Made by a program: the position numbers and the translations under genes. Shown piece by piece: positions 1-5,798 of a stretch of 6,176 bases of DNA. This DNA is from Gammaproteobacteria bacterium (GTDB taxonomy: Bacteria; Pseudomonadota; Gammaproteobacteria; Thiohalospirales; Thiohalospiraceae), in the NCBI GenBank assembly GCA_011322575.1, contig DRMK01000162.1:1-6176 (forward strand), in the 5' to 3' direction. The notes beneath the pieces were generated by a model. It had not been told where the DNA came from. It saw only the letters and a list, made by a program, of their open reading frames with translations, and searched no databases. Numbering within the stretch: position 1 is the first letter of the stretch; the number at the start of each line of letters is the position of its first letter.

Positions 1-46
1 CACGATGGGCTTCGTTGAGCGGATCGAGCAGATTAGTAATATCCAC
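1..46 (-). CDS. uvrD: DNA helicase UvrD, N-terminal fragment (runs off left edge)
   Basis: Reading leftwards from a GTG at 46-44, the 15 visible codons give MDITNLLDPLNEAHR (GTG read as Met). This matches the start of gammaproteobacterial UvrD/helicase II, whose E. coli form begins MDVSYLLDSLNDKQR: M-D, L-L-D, L-N and R fall at the same places. UvrD is a superfamily 1 3'-to-5' helicase acting in nucleotide excision repair and methyl-directed mismatch repair; the Walker A motif would lie just beyond the edge. An in-frame TAA lies about 11 codons upstream with no ATG between, so GTG is the likely start. No strong Shine-Dalgarno sequence precedes it. Only 15 residues are visible, so the call rests on N-terminal similarity; the related helicase Rep is less likely. 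Confidence 0.7.
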   Translation of the reverse strand, partial: MDITNLLDPLNEAHR

Positions 47-62
47 TGTTAATACTTTAACA
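47..62. promoter_or_regulatory. palindrome in uvrD leader, operator-like
   Basis: TGTTAATACTTTAACA is an inverted repeat with 6-bp arms (TGTTAA/TTAACA) and a 4-bp centre, lying immediately upstream of the uvrD GTG. A second TTTAAC at 67-72 repeats the one at 56-61 with an 11-bp period, about one helical turn. It could be a regulator site or a chance feature of AT-rich DNA. It does not fit the LexA consensus CTGT-N8-ACAG known from the E. coli uvrD SOS box: the left CTGT is present, but the right half is displaced. Confidence 0.3.
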
Positions 63-71
63 ATCTTTTAA

Positions 72-100
72 CTTGTAATAATGTTTTATACGGTTGCCAA
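72..100 (-). promoter_or_regulatory. possible uvrD promoter
   Basis: On the minus strand TTGGCA (100-95) is followed after 17 nt by TACAAG (77-72). These match the sigma-70 hexamers at 5/6 and 4/6 positions and would start transcription about 20 nt before the GTG. The surrounding 31-90 stretch is much more AT-rich than the rest of the window, as expected for a divergent promoter region. I saw no equally good rightward promoter for the receiver gene. This is prediction by eye only. Confidence 0.25.
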
Positions 101-191
101 CGAGCCGATTTTTTCCGAAACTATGCGCTTCGCATGGATGCAGGAAAGAGCCGGGACTCTCGTTAGCCACTGTCCAACGCTTCCAGCATCC

Positions 192-196
192 GGAGA
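192..196 (+). promoter_or_regulatory. Shine-Dalgarno deciding the receiver gene start
   Basis: GGAGA lies 7 nt before the ATG at 204. An in-frame ATG at 81 would add 41 residues with no receiver-domain character, and it has no comparable ribosome-binding site, so 204 is preferred. Confidence 0.65.
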
Positions 197-203
197 ACGC
201 ATC

Positions 204-638
204 ATGCCACAAACGGTTCGTCTCAACCACGCTCCAGCCCGCGCACCCCGACTGCAGCGCCTGCTCTACGTGGAGGATGATCCCGGAATCCAGGCCATAG
301 TAAGGCTGACCCTCGAGGAACTGGGCAGATTCACCGTGCTCAGTTGTAGCTCTGGTCACCAGGCCGTAACCACTGCGGCCGGATTCAGGCCCGACCTGAT
401 GCTGCTCGACGTGATAATGCCGGAGATGGATGGCCCCGCCACCCTGGTTGCCCTACGCCGCCTTCCGGAGCTGGCTACGGTTCCGGTCATCTTCATGACC
501 GCCAAGAACGATCCCCGGGAACTGGCTGATCTCAGGGAGATGGGTGCCATTGCCATCATTGGCAAACCGTTCGATCCGGTTACCTTGTGTGACGAGATCC
601 GGGACGCCTGGGCAGCCGAACATACACCGTCTGCATAG
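204..638 (+). CDS. single-domain response regulator (CheY-like receiver)
   Basis: This 144-residue protein consists of a short basic tail (residues 1-18) and one receiver domain (about 19-138), with no DNA-binding or enzymatic output domain. The standard phosphorylation residues are visible: the acidic pair D25-D26 after beta-1, phospho-acceptor D69 in LLDVIMPEMDG, T99 in the FMTA strand and K121-P122 in GKPFDP. The position normally holding the switch Tyr/Phe of beta-5 appears to be I118. Such proteins act in the cytoplasm as phosphate shuttles or bind partner proteins when phosphorylated. The next gene on the same strand, 194 nt downstream, encodes an Hpt protein, which suggests a shared phosphorelay. 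The cognate kinase is not in the window. The domain call is certain, but the pathway is unknown. Confidence 0.93.
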   Translation: MPQTVRLNHAPARAPRLQRLLYVEDDPGIQAIVRLTLEELGRFTVLSCSSGHQAVTTAAGFRPDLMLLDVIMPEMDGPATLVALRRLPELATVPVIFMTAKNDPRELADLREMGAIAIIGKPFDPVTLCDEIRDAWAAEHTPSA

Positions 639-677
639 GCTACACTCTTACCAAAATAGTCGCTGGCAAAGCCGGCA

Positions 678-698
678 GCCAAGCATATCTGCCTTGGC
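678..698. other. stem-loop between receiver and Hpt genes
   Basis: GCCAAG (678-683) and CTTGGC (693-698) can pair into a 6-bp stem with a 9-nt loop, 40 nt after the receiver stop codon. No T-run follows, so it does not qualify as an intrinsic terminator; it could attenuate or stabilise a shared transcript. The rest of 639-832 shows no gene and no convincing promoter, so cotranscription of the two genes is possible. Confidence 0.25.
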
Positions 699-817
699 GG
701 ACGCGCAGGCGACCACCCCTGAAATCAATGGGTTAGGGCGGATCGCAGCTGCCGTATAGCGCTTCGGTCATGTTGCGTGCCGAAGGTGCCGATACTCTCC
801 TTGGTATTGACTGTTGC

Positions 818-823
818 GGAGAG
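818..823 (+). promoter_or_regulatory. Shine-Dalgarno deciding the Hpt gene start
   Basis: GGAGAG lies 9 nt before the ATG at 833. The alternative in-frame ATG at 770 has no purine-rich site upstream and would add 21 residues unlike an Hpt helix, so 833 is preferred. Confidence 0.6.
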
Positions 824-832
824 CAGCTTGAC

Positions 833-1156
833 ATGAAATCGGTTACAGACAGGGTGGAACAGCTCAGACGCACCTACTCCCGCCAGCTTCCGGACAGGAT
901 CAGGGAGCTGGAGAGGATGTGGCATCGGTTTGTCGAACGGCGGGAACCCCTTCCCCTGGCAGCAATGCTGGAGAGCACCCACAACCTGACCGGTTCCGGG
1001 GGGGTCTATGGCTACCCGCGGGTTAGCTCCATTAGCAGGGAACTGCACCAAACCCTGTTGAACATCAAGCATGAGGGAGGAGCACCTAGCAGCGACCAGC
1101 GACTCCTCATCGAGGAGCGTATCGGAGAGCTGCTGCGGGAGGTTACTCCACGGTAA
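833..1156 (+). CDS. Hpt-domain histidine phosphotransfer protein
   Basis: From the start at 833 this is a 107-residue, mostly helical, charged protein made of one Hpt domain. The signature is HNLTGSGGVYGYP at 50-62, corresponding to the family pattern H-x-L-K-G-S-(A/G)-x-x-(F/Y)-G; H50 is the expected phospho-acceptor. The Lys usually three residues after the His is T53 here. The E70-L71 region and the C-terminal helix (90-103) complete the helical bundle. Hpt proteins relay phosphate between receiver domains of hybrid kinases and response regulators, and have no catalysis of their own. The receiver gene upstream is an obvious possible partner. The gene overlaps the 3' end of convergent glmS by 14 bp, and no terminator is visible between them. 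The family call is strong; the relay partner is inferred. Confidence 0.85.
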   Translation: MKSVTDRVEQLRRTYSRQLPDRIRELERMWHRFVERREPLPLAAMLESTHNLTGSGGVYGYPRVSSISRELHQTLLNIKHEGGAPSSDQRLLIEERIGELLREVTPR

Positions 1157-2978
1157 CAGATTTGGCCAGGTTACGCGGCTGATCCACGTCGGTACCCTTG
1201 ATCAGGGCAACGTGATAGGAGAGCAGCTGCAGCGGTACGGTAAACACGATGGGCGCGATCTCGTCCTCCGTCGGAGATATGCTGAAGATCTGGGTCCCCT
1301 CCCCGCCGTCCATCTCGGCTTGCTGATCAGCAAACACTATTAGCTCACCACCGCGCGCCCGCACCTCCTGCAGATTGGACTTGAGCTTCTCCAGCAGCTC
1401 GTTGTTGGGCGCCACCACAATCACCGGCATGTCGGCATCCACCAGCGCCAGGGGACCATGCTTCAGCTCGCCAGCAGGATAGGCCTCGGCGTGTATATAG
1501 GAGATCTCCTTGAGCTTCAGGGCCCCCTCCATGGCCACCGGATACTGCGCGCCGCGCCCCAGGAACAGGGCGTGATGCTTGTCGGCAAAGCGCTCGGCCA
1601 GCCGCTCGATGACCGGATCGAGACGCAGCACCTCCTCGATGCGCCGCGGCAGGCTCTGCAGCTGTTCCACCAGCCGCGCCTCCTGCTGCTGCTCACTCAT
1701 TCCGTGACGCCGCCCCAGCACGATCACCAGCAGCATCAGCGCCACCAACTGGGTGGTGAATGCCTTGGTGGAGGCCACGCCGATTTCGGGTCCGGCGCGG
1801 GTCATGAGGGAGAGATCCGACTCCCGCACCAGGGAGCTCTCCGGCACATTGCAGATGGTCAGCGCCTCACCGAAGCCGAGCCGCTTGGCCTCCTTGAGCC
1901 CGGCCAGGGTGTCCGCCGTCTCCCCCGACTGGGATATGGTCACCACCAGCGAGTTGTGGCGCACCACCTGCTTGCGGTAGCGAAACTCGCTGGCCACCTC
2001 CACGCTGCACGGCACCCCCGCGAGGGATTCCAGCCAGTAGCGGCCGATCAACCCGGCATGGTAGCTGGTTCCGCAGGCGATGATGTGCACCCCCTGCACG
2101 CGGTCGAATATGGCTGGGGCGGCGGGGCCGAACGCCTCTTCCAGCACCCGGCCACCGCTGATCCTTCCCTCCAGGGTGTTGGAGATGGCCTGGGCCTGCT
2201 CGAAGATCTCCTTCTGCATGTAGTGGCGGTATTCGCCCCGCTCCGCGGCGTCGGCGGTGAGCTCGCTCTCTCGTACCGCGCGCTCCACCCGCCTGCCAGT
2301 GGAGTCATATATGGCCAGCTGGTCGCGACGGATATCGGCTATATCCCCCTCCTCCAGGAATACGAAACGCTGCGTCACCGGCAGCAGGGCAGCCACATCG
2401 GAGGCGATGAAGTGCTCCCCGATCCCGATCCCGATGACCAGCGGACTCCCCAGACGGGCGGCGACCAGCCTTCCCGGCTCGCCGCTGGAGATCACACCCA
2501 GCGCGTAGGCGCCCTCCAGATCGGCAACGGTGGCCCGCACCGCCTCCAGCAGATCCTTGCCCTGCCCCAGATAGTGATGCACCTGGTGCACCACCGTTTC
2601 GGTGTCGGTATCGGAGGTGAAGCGGTAGCCCGCCTCTTTCTGCCGCTGCCGCAGCTCCTCGTGATTCTCTATGATACCGTTGTGTACGACCGCCACGCTG
2701 GAGCTGCAGATGTGGGGATGGGCGTTGGCCTCGGTAGGCTTGCCGTGGGTGGCCCAGCGGGTGTGAGCTATACCTATTTGACCACGCAGTGGCCGCTGCT
2801 CGATTCCCGCCTCAAGCACGCTCACCTTGCCCACCGCGCGCTGCCGCTCCAATCGCTCCTGGGGATCCAGTACCGCAATCCCGGCCGAGTCGTATCCCCG
2901 ATACTCCAGACGCTTCAACCCTTCCAGCAGGATCGGCGTCACATCCCTCTCGGCAACAGCGCCAACTATTCCGCACAT
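1143..2978 (-). CDS. glmS: glutamine--fructose-6-phosphate aminotransferase (isomerizing)
   Basis: GlmS converts fructose-6-phosphate and glutamine to glucosamine-6-phosphate and glutamate, the entry step to UDP-GlcNAc for peptidoglycan and lipopolysaccharide. The 611 residues match the usual size (609 in E. coli). The N-terminal class II glutaminase domain (about 2-220) has the catalytic C2 (N-terminal after Met removal), HTRWATHGKP at 72-81, N100-G101 and D125. Two SIS sugar-isomerase domains follow (about 290-430 and 460-600), with CGTSYHAG at 302-309, SQSGET at 349-354, ASTKAF at 402-407, E491, H507 in ELKHGP and K606 in the C-terminal LAKSVTVE. All key residues are intact, so it should be active. 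It follows glmU by 12 nt in one operon. Its 3' end overlaps the convergent Hpt gene. Confidence 0.98.
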   Translation of the reverse strand: MCGIVGAVAERDVTPILLEGLKRLEYRGYDSAGIAVLDPQERLERQRAVGKVSVLEAGIEQRPLRGQIGIAHTRWATHGKPTEANAHPHICSSSVAVVHNGIIENHEELRQRQKEAGYRFTSDTDTETVVHQVHHYLGQGKDLLEAVRATVADLEGAYALGVISSGEPGRLVAARLGSPLVIGIGIGEHFIASDVAALLPVTQRFVFLEEGDIADIRRDQLAIYDSTGRRVERAVRESELTADAAERGEYRHYMQKEIFEQAQAISNTLEGRISGGRVLEEAFGPAAPAIFDRVQGVHIIACGTSYHAGLIGRYWLESLAGVPCSVEVASEFRYRKQVVRHNSLVVTISQSGETADTLAGLKEAKRLGFGEALTICNVPESSLVRESDLSLMTRAGPEIGVASTKAFTTQLVALMLLVIVLGRRHGMSEQQQEARLVEQLQSLPRRIEEVLRLDPVIERLAERFADKHHALFLGRGAQYPVAMEGALKLKEISYIHAEAYPAGELKHGPLALVDADMPVIVVAPNNELLEKLKSNLQEVRARGGELIVFADQQAEMDGGEGTQIFSISPTEDEIAPIVFTVPLQLLSYHVALIKGTDVDQPRNLAKSVTVE

Positions 2979-2985
2979 CTCTTCT

Positions 2986-2991
2986 TCCCCC
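2986..2991 (-). promoter_or_regulatory. glmS ribosome-binding site overlapping glmU stop
   Basis: On the minus strand GGGGGA begins with the last base of the glmU TAG stop and lies 7 nt before the glmS ATG. The purine-rich spacer AAGAAGAG continues to the start. The arrangement favours translational coupling of glmS to glmU. There is no room for a structured leader or riboswitch between the genes. Confidence 0.65.
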
Positions 2992-4364
2992 TAGGTACGC
3001 TTGTTCTTTACCGGCCGGGTCCAGCCCTGCACAGTCTTTTGCCTCACCCTGCTCAGGGTGAGCTCCCCTGCTGGGGTATCGTGGGTTATGGTGGAGCCGG
3101 CTCCTATGGTAGCGCCAGCGCCCACCTCTACCGGAGCCACCAGCTGGGTATCGGAGCCGATGAAGGCGCCGTCCCCGATCACGGTGCGGTGCTTGTTGGC
3201 CCCATCATAGTTACAGGTGATCACCCCGGCACCGATGTTCACCCCGGAACCCACCGTGCTGTCACCCACATAGCTGAGATGATTGATTTTGGAACCAGCC
3301 GCCACGTCGCTCTTCTTTACCTCGACGAAGTTGCCTATATGGACCTGATCCGCCAACCTGGTTTCGGGGCGAATCCGGGCAAAGGGACCGATGACACAGC
3401 CTGCGCCAACCTCTGCCTGTTCCAGAACAGAGTTGGGATTGATGCGGCTCCCGGAGCCGATACGCACGTCGCGCAGGTAGCAGTTCGGCCCTATCCGGAC
3501 TCCGTCACCCAACTCCACCTCCCCCTCGAGCACCACGTTCACATCGATGGTCACATCCTGCCCCGCCCGCAACTCCCCGCGCAGATCAAAGCGGGACGGA
3601 TCCAGCAATGAAACACCGGACAGCATAATCTCCCGGGCCTGGCGCATCTGGTACTCCCGCTCCAGCTGAGCCAGCTGCAGCCGGTTGTTTACCCCCATCA
3701 CCTCGGCCACCGCTTGGGGAGCTACGGTCTGCACCGACACCCCCTCCCCAACTGCGGCGGCGATCACATCAGTAAGATAGAACTCCCCCTGCGCATTGTC
3801 GTTATTCAACCCCTCCAGCCAGCGCCTCAATAACCGGGCCGTGGCCGCCAGCATACCGGTGTTCACTTCCCTGATGGCGCGCTGCTGGGTGGTGGCATCC
3901 TTCTCCTCCACGATGGCGGACACGGCGCCGTCAGCGCCACGCACTATGCGCCCATAGCCACCAGGATCGGCAAGCTCAGTGGTAAGTAGCCCGACGCCAC
4001 TTTGTGCCGCCGCTACCAGACCACGCAGGGTCGTTGGAGTTATCAGCGGAACATCGCCGTACAGGATCAGCACCGTGTGTTCATCGGGGATGGAAGGCAG
4101 CGCCTGGCTCACGGCGTGACCGGTGCCCAGCTGCTGCGCCTGCTCGACCCAGTTGACCAGTGGCAGCTCTGCAAGATTGGAGCGCACCATCTCTCCACCA
4201 TGCCCGTAGACCACATGGATGGCGTGCGGTGCCAACTCACTGGCAGAGTCGATCACATGCCGCAGCATGGGTTGACCACCAATGGGGTGAAGCACCTTGG
4301 GCAGCAGCGAACGCATCCTTGTTCCCTGGCCCGCGGCTAGGATAACAACGCTTAATCTGGACAT
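2991..4364 (-). CDS. glmU: bifunctional UDP-GlcNAc pyrophosphorylase / glucosamine-1-phosphate acetyltransferase
   Basis: GlmU acetylates glucosamine-1-phosphate with acetyl-CoA and then joins the product to UTP, making UDP-GlcNAc in the cytoplasm. The 457 residues match the family (456 in E. coli). The N-terminal uridyltransferase domain (about 1-227) carries LAAGQGTRMRS at 9-19 and LPKVLH at 21-26 (K23), the metal-binding D104 in LYGDVPL, N168 and N226-N227. The C-terminal left-handed beta-helix (about 250-440) shows hexapeptide repeats such as IGPNCY, IGSGSR and IGAGVI, R332, and the acetyltransferase catalytic H362 in NHLSYVGD. The GlcN-1-P between the GlmS and GlmU steps is made by GlmM, which is not seen here. 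It is first gene of the glmU-glmS operon. The start has only a weak ribosome-binding site, but the N-terminus aligns well with the family. Confidence 0.98.
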   Translation of the reverse strand: MSRLSVVILAAGQGTRMRSLLPKVLHPIGGQPMLRHVIDSASELAPHAIHVVYGHGGEMVRSNLAELPLVNWVEQAQQLGTGHAVSQALPSIPDEHTVLILYGDVPLITPTTLRGLVAAAQSGVGLLTTELADPGGYGRIVRGADGAVSAIVEEKDATTQQRAIREVNTGMLAATARLLRRWLEGLNNDNAQGEFYLTDVIAAAVGEGVSVQTVAPQAVAEVMGVNNRLQLAQLEREYQMRQAREIMLSGVSLLDPSRFDLRGELRAGQDVTIDVNVVLEGEVELGDGVRIGPNCYLRDVRIGSGSRINPNSVLEQAEVGAGCVIGPFARIRPETRLADQVHIGNFVEVKKSDVAAGSKINHLSYVGDSTVGSGVNIGAGVITCNYDGANKHRTVIGDGAFIGSDTQLVAPVEVGAGATIGAGSTITHDTPAGELTLSRVRQKTVQGWTRPVKNKRT

Positions 4365-4409
4365 GTAATGATTGTAACTCGGACAGCCCTGTCGTTGCTT
4401 TAGCTGGTA

Positions 4410-4439
4410 AGCATACTAGATAGCGCACCGCTCTTGCAA
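4410..4439 (-). promoter_or_regulatory. possible glmU-glmS promoter
   Basis: On the minus strand TTGCAA (4439-4434) and TATGCT (4415-4410) are separated by 18 nt, each matching 4/6 of the sigma-70 hexamers. Transcription would begin roughly 40 nt upstream of the glmU ATG. The gene is divergent from its neighbour and so needs a promoter in this interval. The exact hexamers are uncertain. Confidence 0.3.
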
Positions 4440-4497
4440 TTTGCTTGAGAGCGGCCCTGCCGGGGGCAAATACTGAACTATCCTGCCTGTTATTGTC

Positions 4498-4503
4498 TAT
4501 ACT
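4498..4503 (+). promoter_or_regulatory. possible -10 element for the PilZ gene
   Basis: TATACT matches 5/6 of the -10 consensus and lies in the only AT-rich pocket before the PilZ gene. The upstream -35 is poor (CTGAAC at 4473-4478, 19-nt spacing), so an activator or another sigma factor might be involved. It implies a leader of about 70 nt. Confidence 0.3.
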
Positions 4504-4537
4504 TGGAAAAGGCGGCCGCGCCTTGTCCGAACCTGCC

Positions 4538-4563
4538 GGTCAGCGGCGGGCTGCGCTGCAACC
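4538..4563 (+). other. stem-loop in PilZ-gene leader
   Basis: GGTCAGCG (4538-4545) can pair with CGCTG (4554-4558) plus ACC (4561-4563), skipping a two-base CA bulge. This gives about 8 bp around an 8-nt loop. It ends 18 nt before the ATG of the PilZ gene, which has no strong Shine-Dalgarno sequence, so RNA structure could influence translation. No known riboswitch consensus is recognisable. Confidence 0.3.
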
Positions 4564-4581
4564 CGATCGTGACCTATTTAC

Positions 4582-4962
4582 ATGAGAACCTTCATCCGTC
4601 AACCCACAAGGTTACCAGTAGAGATAACGGCCGTTGATGACCCCATAGAGAGCTGCCAGCTGCTCGACATCGGGGTGGGGGGATTCTGTTGCAAAACCGA
4701 CCACACCATACCAAAGGGTACCACCATAGGACTGTCGATACCTTCACGTGACCAGCGGCTGCATGCCCAGGGAAAGGTTTCCTGGTGCCGCCGCAAAGGT
4801 GACGATGTCAGAATCGGGGTGCAGTTCATCTCCGCCAATCCGGAATCACGGCTGCAGCTGGTAGAGCGGATCTGCGACATCGAACGGCAGCGGCGGCTGG
4901 GTCGCAGGCAACGGAACCCTTCACCGGGAAACACGGACAGCCCCACGAAGCCGGCACACTGA
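4582..4962 (+). CDS. PilZ-domain protein, probable c-di-GMP effector
   Basis: This 126-residue cytoplasmic protein is a single PilZ domain (about 1-100) with a basic, probably disordered tail (Arg-rich 103-112, then Pro/Ser/Thr). The N-terminal arginine motif is RQPTR at 6-10 (R2-TFI-R6 gives a second R-x-x-x-R). The second c-di-GMP motif, normally (D/N)-x-S-x-x-G, appears as DIGVGG at 29-34, with Gly (G31) in place of the Ser. Later strands GKVSW (64-68) and IGVQF (78-82) are typical of the fold. PilZ proteins bind c-di-GMP and control motility, pili or polysaccharide production; the target here is unknown. It is divergent from glmU and converges on the EEP gene after 14 bp. The start lacks a strong ribosome-binding site, but no other start fits the domain. 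The fold is confident; ligand binding is probable only. Confidence 0.88.
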   Translation: MRTFIRQPTRLPVEITAVDDPIESCQLLDIGVGGFCCKTDHTIPKGTTIGLSIPSRDQRLHAQGKVSWCRRKGDDVRIGVQFISANPESRLQLVERICDIERQRRLGRRQRNPSPGNTDSPTKPAH

Positions 4963-4976
4963 AAGACCGCCAACTA

Positions 4977-5798
4977 TCAGGATAGCATCACCGAATCCGG
5001 AACGCTGATCTCCATGGCTACGGGGAGATGATCCGAAAAGGAGTGGCGCAGCACCCTGGCTTGGCGCACCTCCAGTTGGGGGGTCACCAGAATATGGTCG
5101 ATGTGGCGGTTCGGCTGCCAGCTGGGGAAGGTGTGAAATCTCTCCAGGGGCTCCCGCAGATGGGTCCTGCGAAACAGGTAACGCAACTCCAGACTGTCCG
5201 GTTGGCAGTTCATGTCGCCCATCAGGACCACATGCGGATACTGGTTGATCAAATCGGCAAGATAGCTAATCTGTTCCAGTCGCACCCTCCTGCTCAGGGC
5301 CAGGTGGATGTTGAACACCACCAGTGACTCCCCATGCCCGAACCGGGCCGCGGTAAACCCCCGTCCCGGGATCAGGCCCGGCAGGCGCTGTTCGGCTACC
5401 TGTAGGGGACGTATTCGGCTAAGCAGACCGGTTGCATGGCGCGCTATCCGCCCCACGCGACGGTTTACCCGGTGATGCCAGAACGGAAACCCGGCTCTTT
5501 CCGCCAGATACTCGGTCAGGTTGATGAAGTTGCTGCGCAGGCTGCCTGCATCCACCTCCTGCAACCCCACTATGTCGTAGTCGTGTAGCAGATTCGCGAT
5601 CTGATCCAGATTGCAGAAGCGCTCCGCGTGCGGGAGAATGTGCCGCCAGCTGCGGGTCAGGTAGTGGCTCGGGCGCTGGGTCGTGATTCCCACCTGGATG
5701 TTGTAGCTGAGGAGCCGCAAGCGGGTGCCGGCCGCGGGCTGTTGCCCCGTGCTCTCCTCCGGTATCGTAGCCGGTTCAACGGCGCTCAGACCGGGCAT
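4977..5798 (-). CDS. endonuclease/exonuclease/phosphatase (EEP) family hydrolase
   Basis: This 273-residue protein has a Pro/Thr-rich 25-residue lead and then one EEP domain (about 26-265), the metal-dependent phosphodiesterase fold of DNase I, ExoIII/Ape1 and sphingomyelinases. The catalytic series is present in order: N33 in SYNIQ, E81 in LQEVD, N163 and H165 in NIHLA, D195 and N197 in GDMNC, D234-H235 in HIDHI and D256-H257 in SDHLP. No secretion signal or membrane segment is evident, so it is probably cytoplasmic. The substrate (DNA, RNA, phosphoinositide-like or other phosphodiester) cannot be told from sequence. Its start overlaps the end of the upstream acetolactate synthase-like gene by 13 bp and has a good ribosome-binding site, suggesting coupled translation. 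Family assignment is firm; function is general only. Confidence 0.9.
   Translation of the reverse strand: MPGLSAVEPATIPEESTGQQPAAGTRLRLLSYNIQVGITTQRPSHYLTRSWRHILPHAERFCNLDQIANLLHDYDIVGLQEVDAGSLRSNFINLTEYLAERAGFPFWHHRVNRRVGRIARHATGLLSRIRPLQVAEQRLPGLIPGRGFTAARFGHGESLVVFNIHLALSRRVRLEQISYLADLINQYPHVVLMGDMNCQPDSLELRYLFRRTHLREPLERFHTFPSWQPNRHIDHILVTPQLEVRQARVLRHSFSDHLPVAMEISVPDSVMLS

Noticed and set aside
123..135. ATGCG-CTT-CGCAT small palindrome upstream of the receiver gene
   Set aside because: Only 5-bp arms; expected by chance in sequence of this size, with no partner site seen.
81..203. N-terminal extension of the receiver protein from ATG 81
   Set aside because: No ribosome-binding site and no receiver-like sequence; ATG 204 has GGAGA at a good distance.
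770..832. N-terminal extension of the Hpt protein from ATG 770
   Set aside because: No ribosome-binding site; ATG 833 has GGAGAG 9 nt upstream, and the Hpt helices begin there.
1103..1117. CTCCTC-ATC-GAGGAG hairpin near the end of the Hpt gene, as a terminator for glmS
   Set aside because: Short stem inside coding sequence, with no T-run on either strand.
2412..2434. Tandem CCCGAT hexamer repeats within glmS
   Set aside because: They encode the normal GIGIG segment of the glutaminase domain; no sign of expansion or function beyond coding.
1458..3611. 717-codon open frame on the plus strand across glmS and glmU
   Set aside because: It lies antisense to two fully intact conserved genes, is rich in His, Leu, Gly and Gln, and shows no recognisable domain. 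GC-rich codon use on the opposite strand readily creates such frames.
4504..4581. c-di-GMP riboswitch (GEMM type) before the PilZ gene
   Set aside because: None of the conserved GEMM core elements is present; only a simple hairpin can be seen.
5008..5029. ATCTCC/GGAGAT inverted repeat as a terminator for the PilZ gene
   Set aside because: It has a long loop, no T-run, and lies within the EEP coding region.
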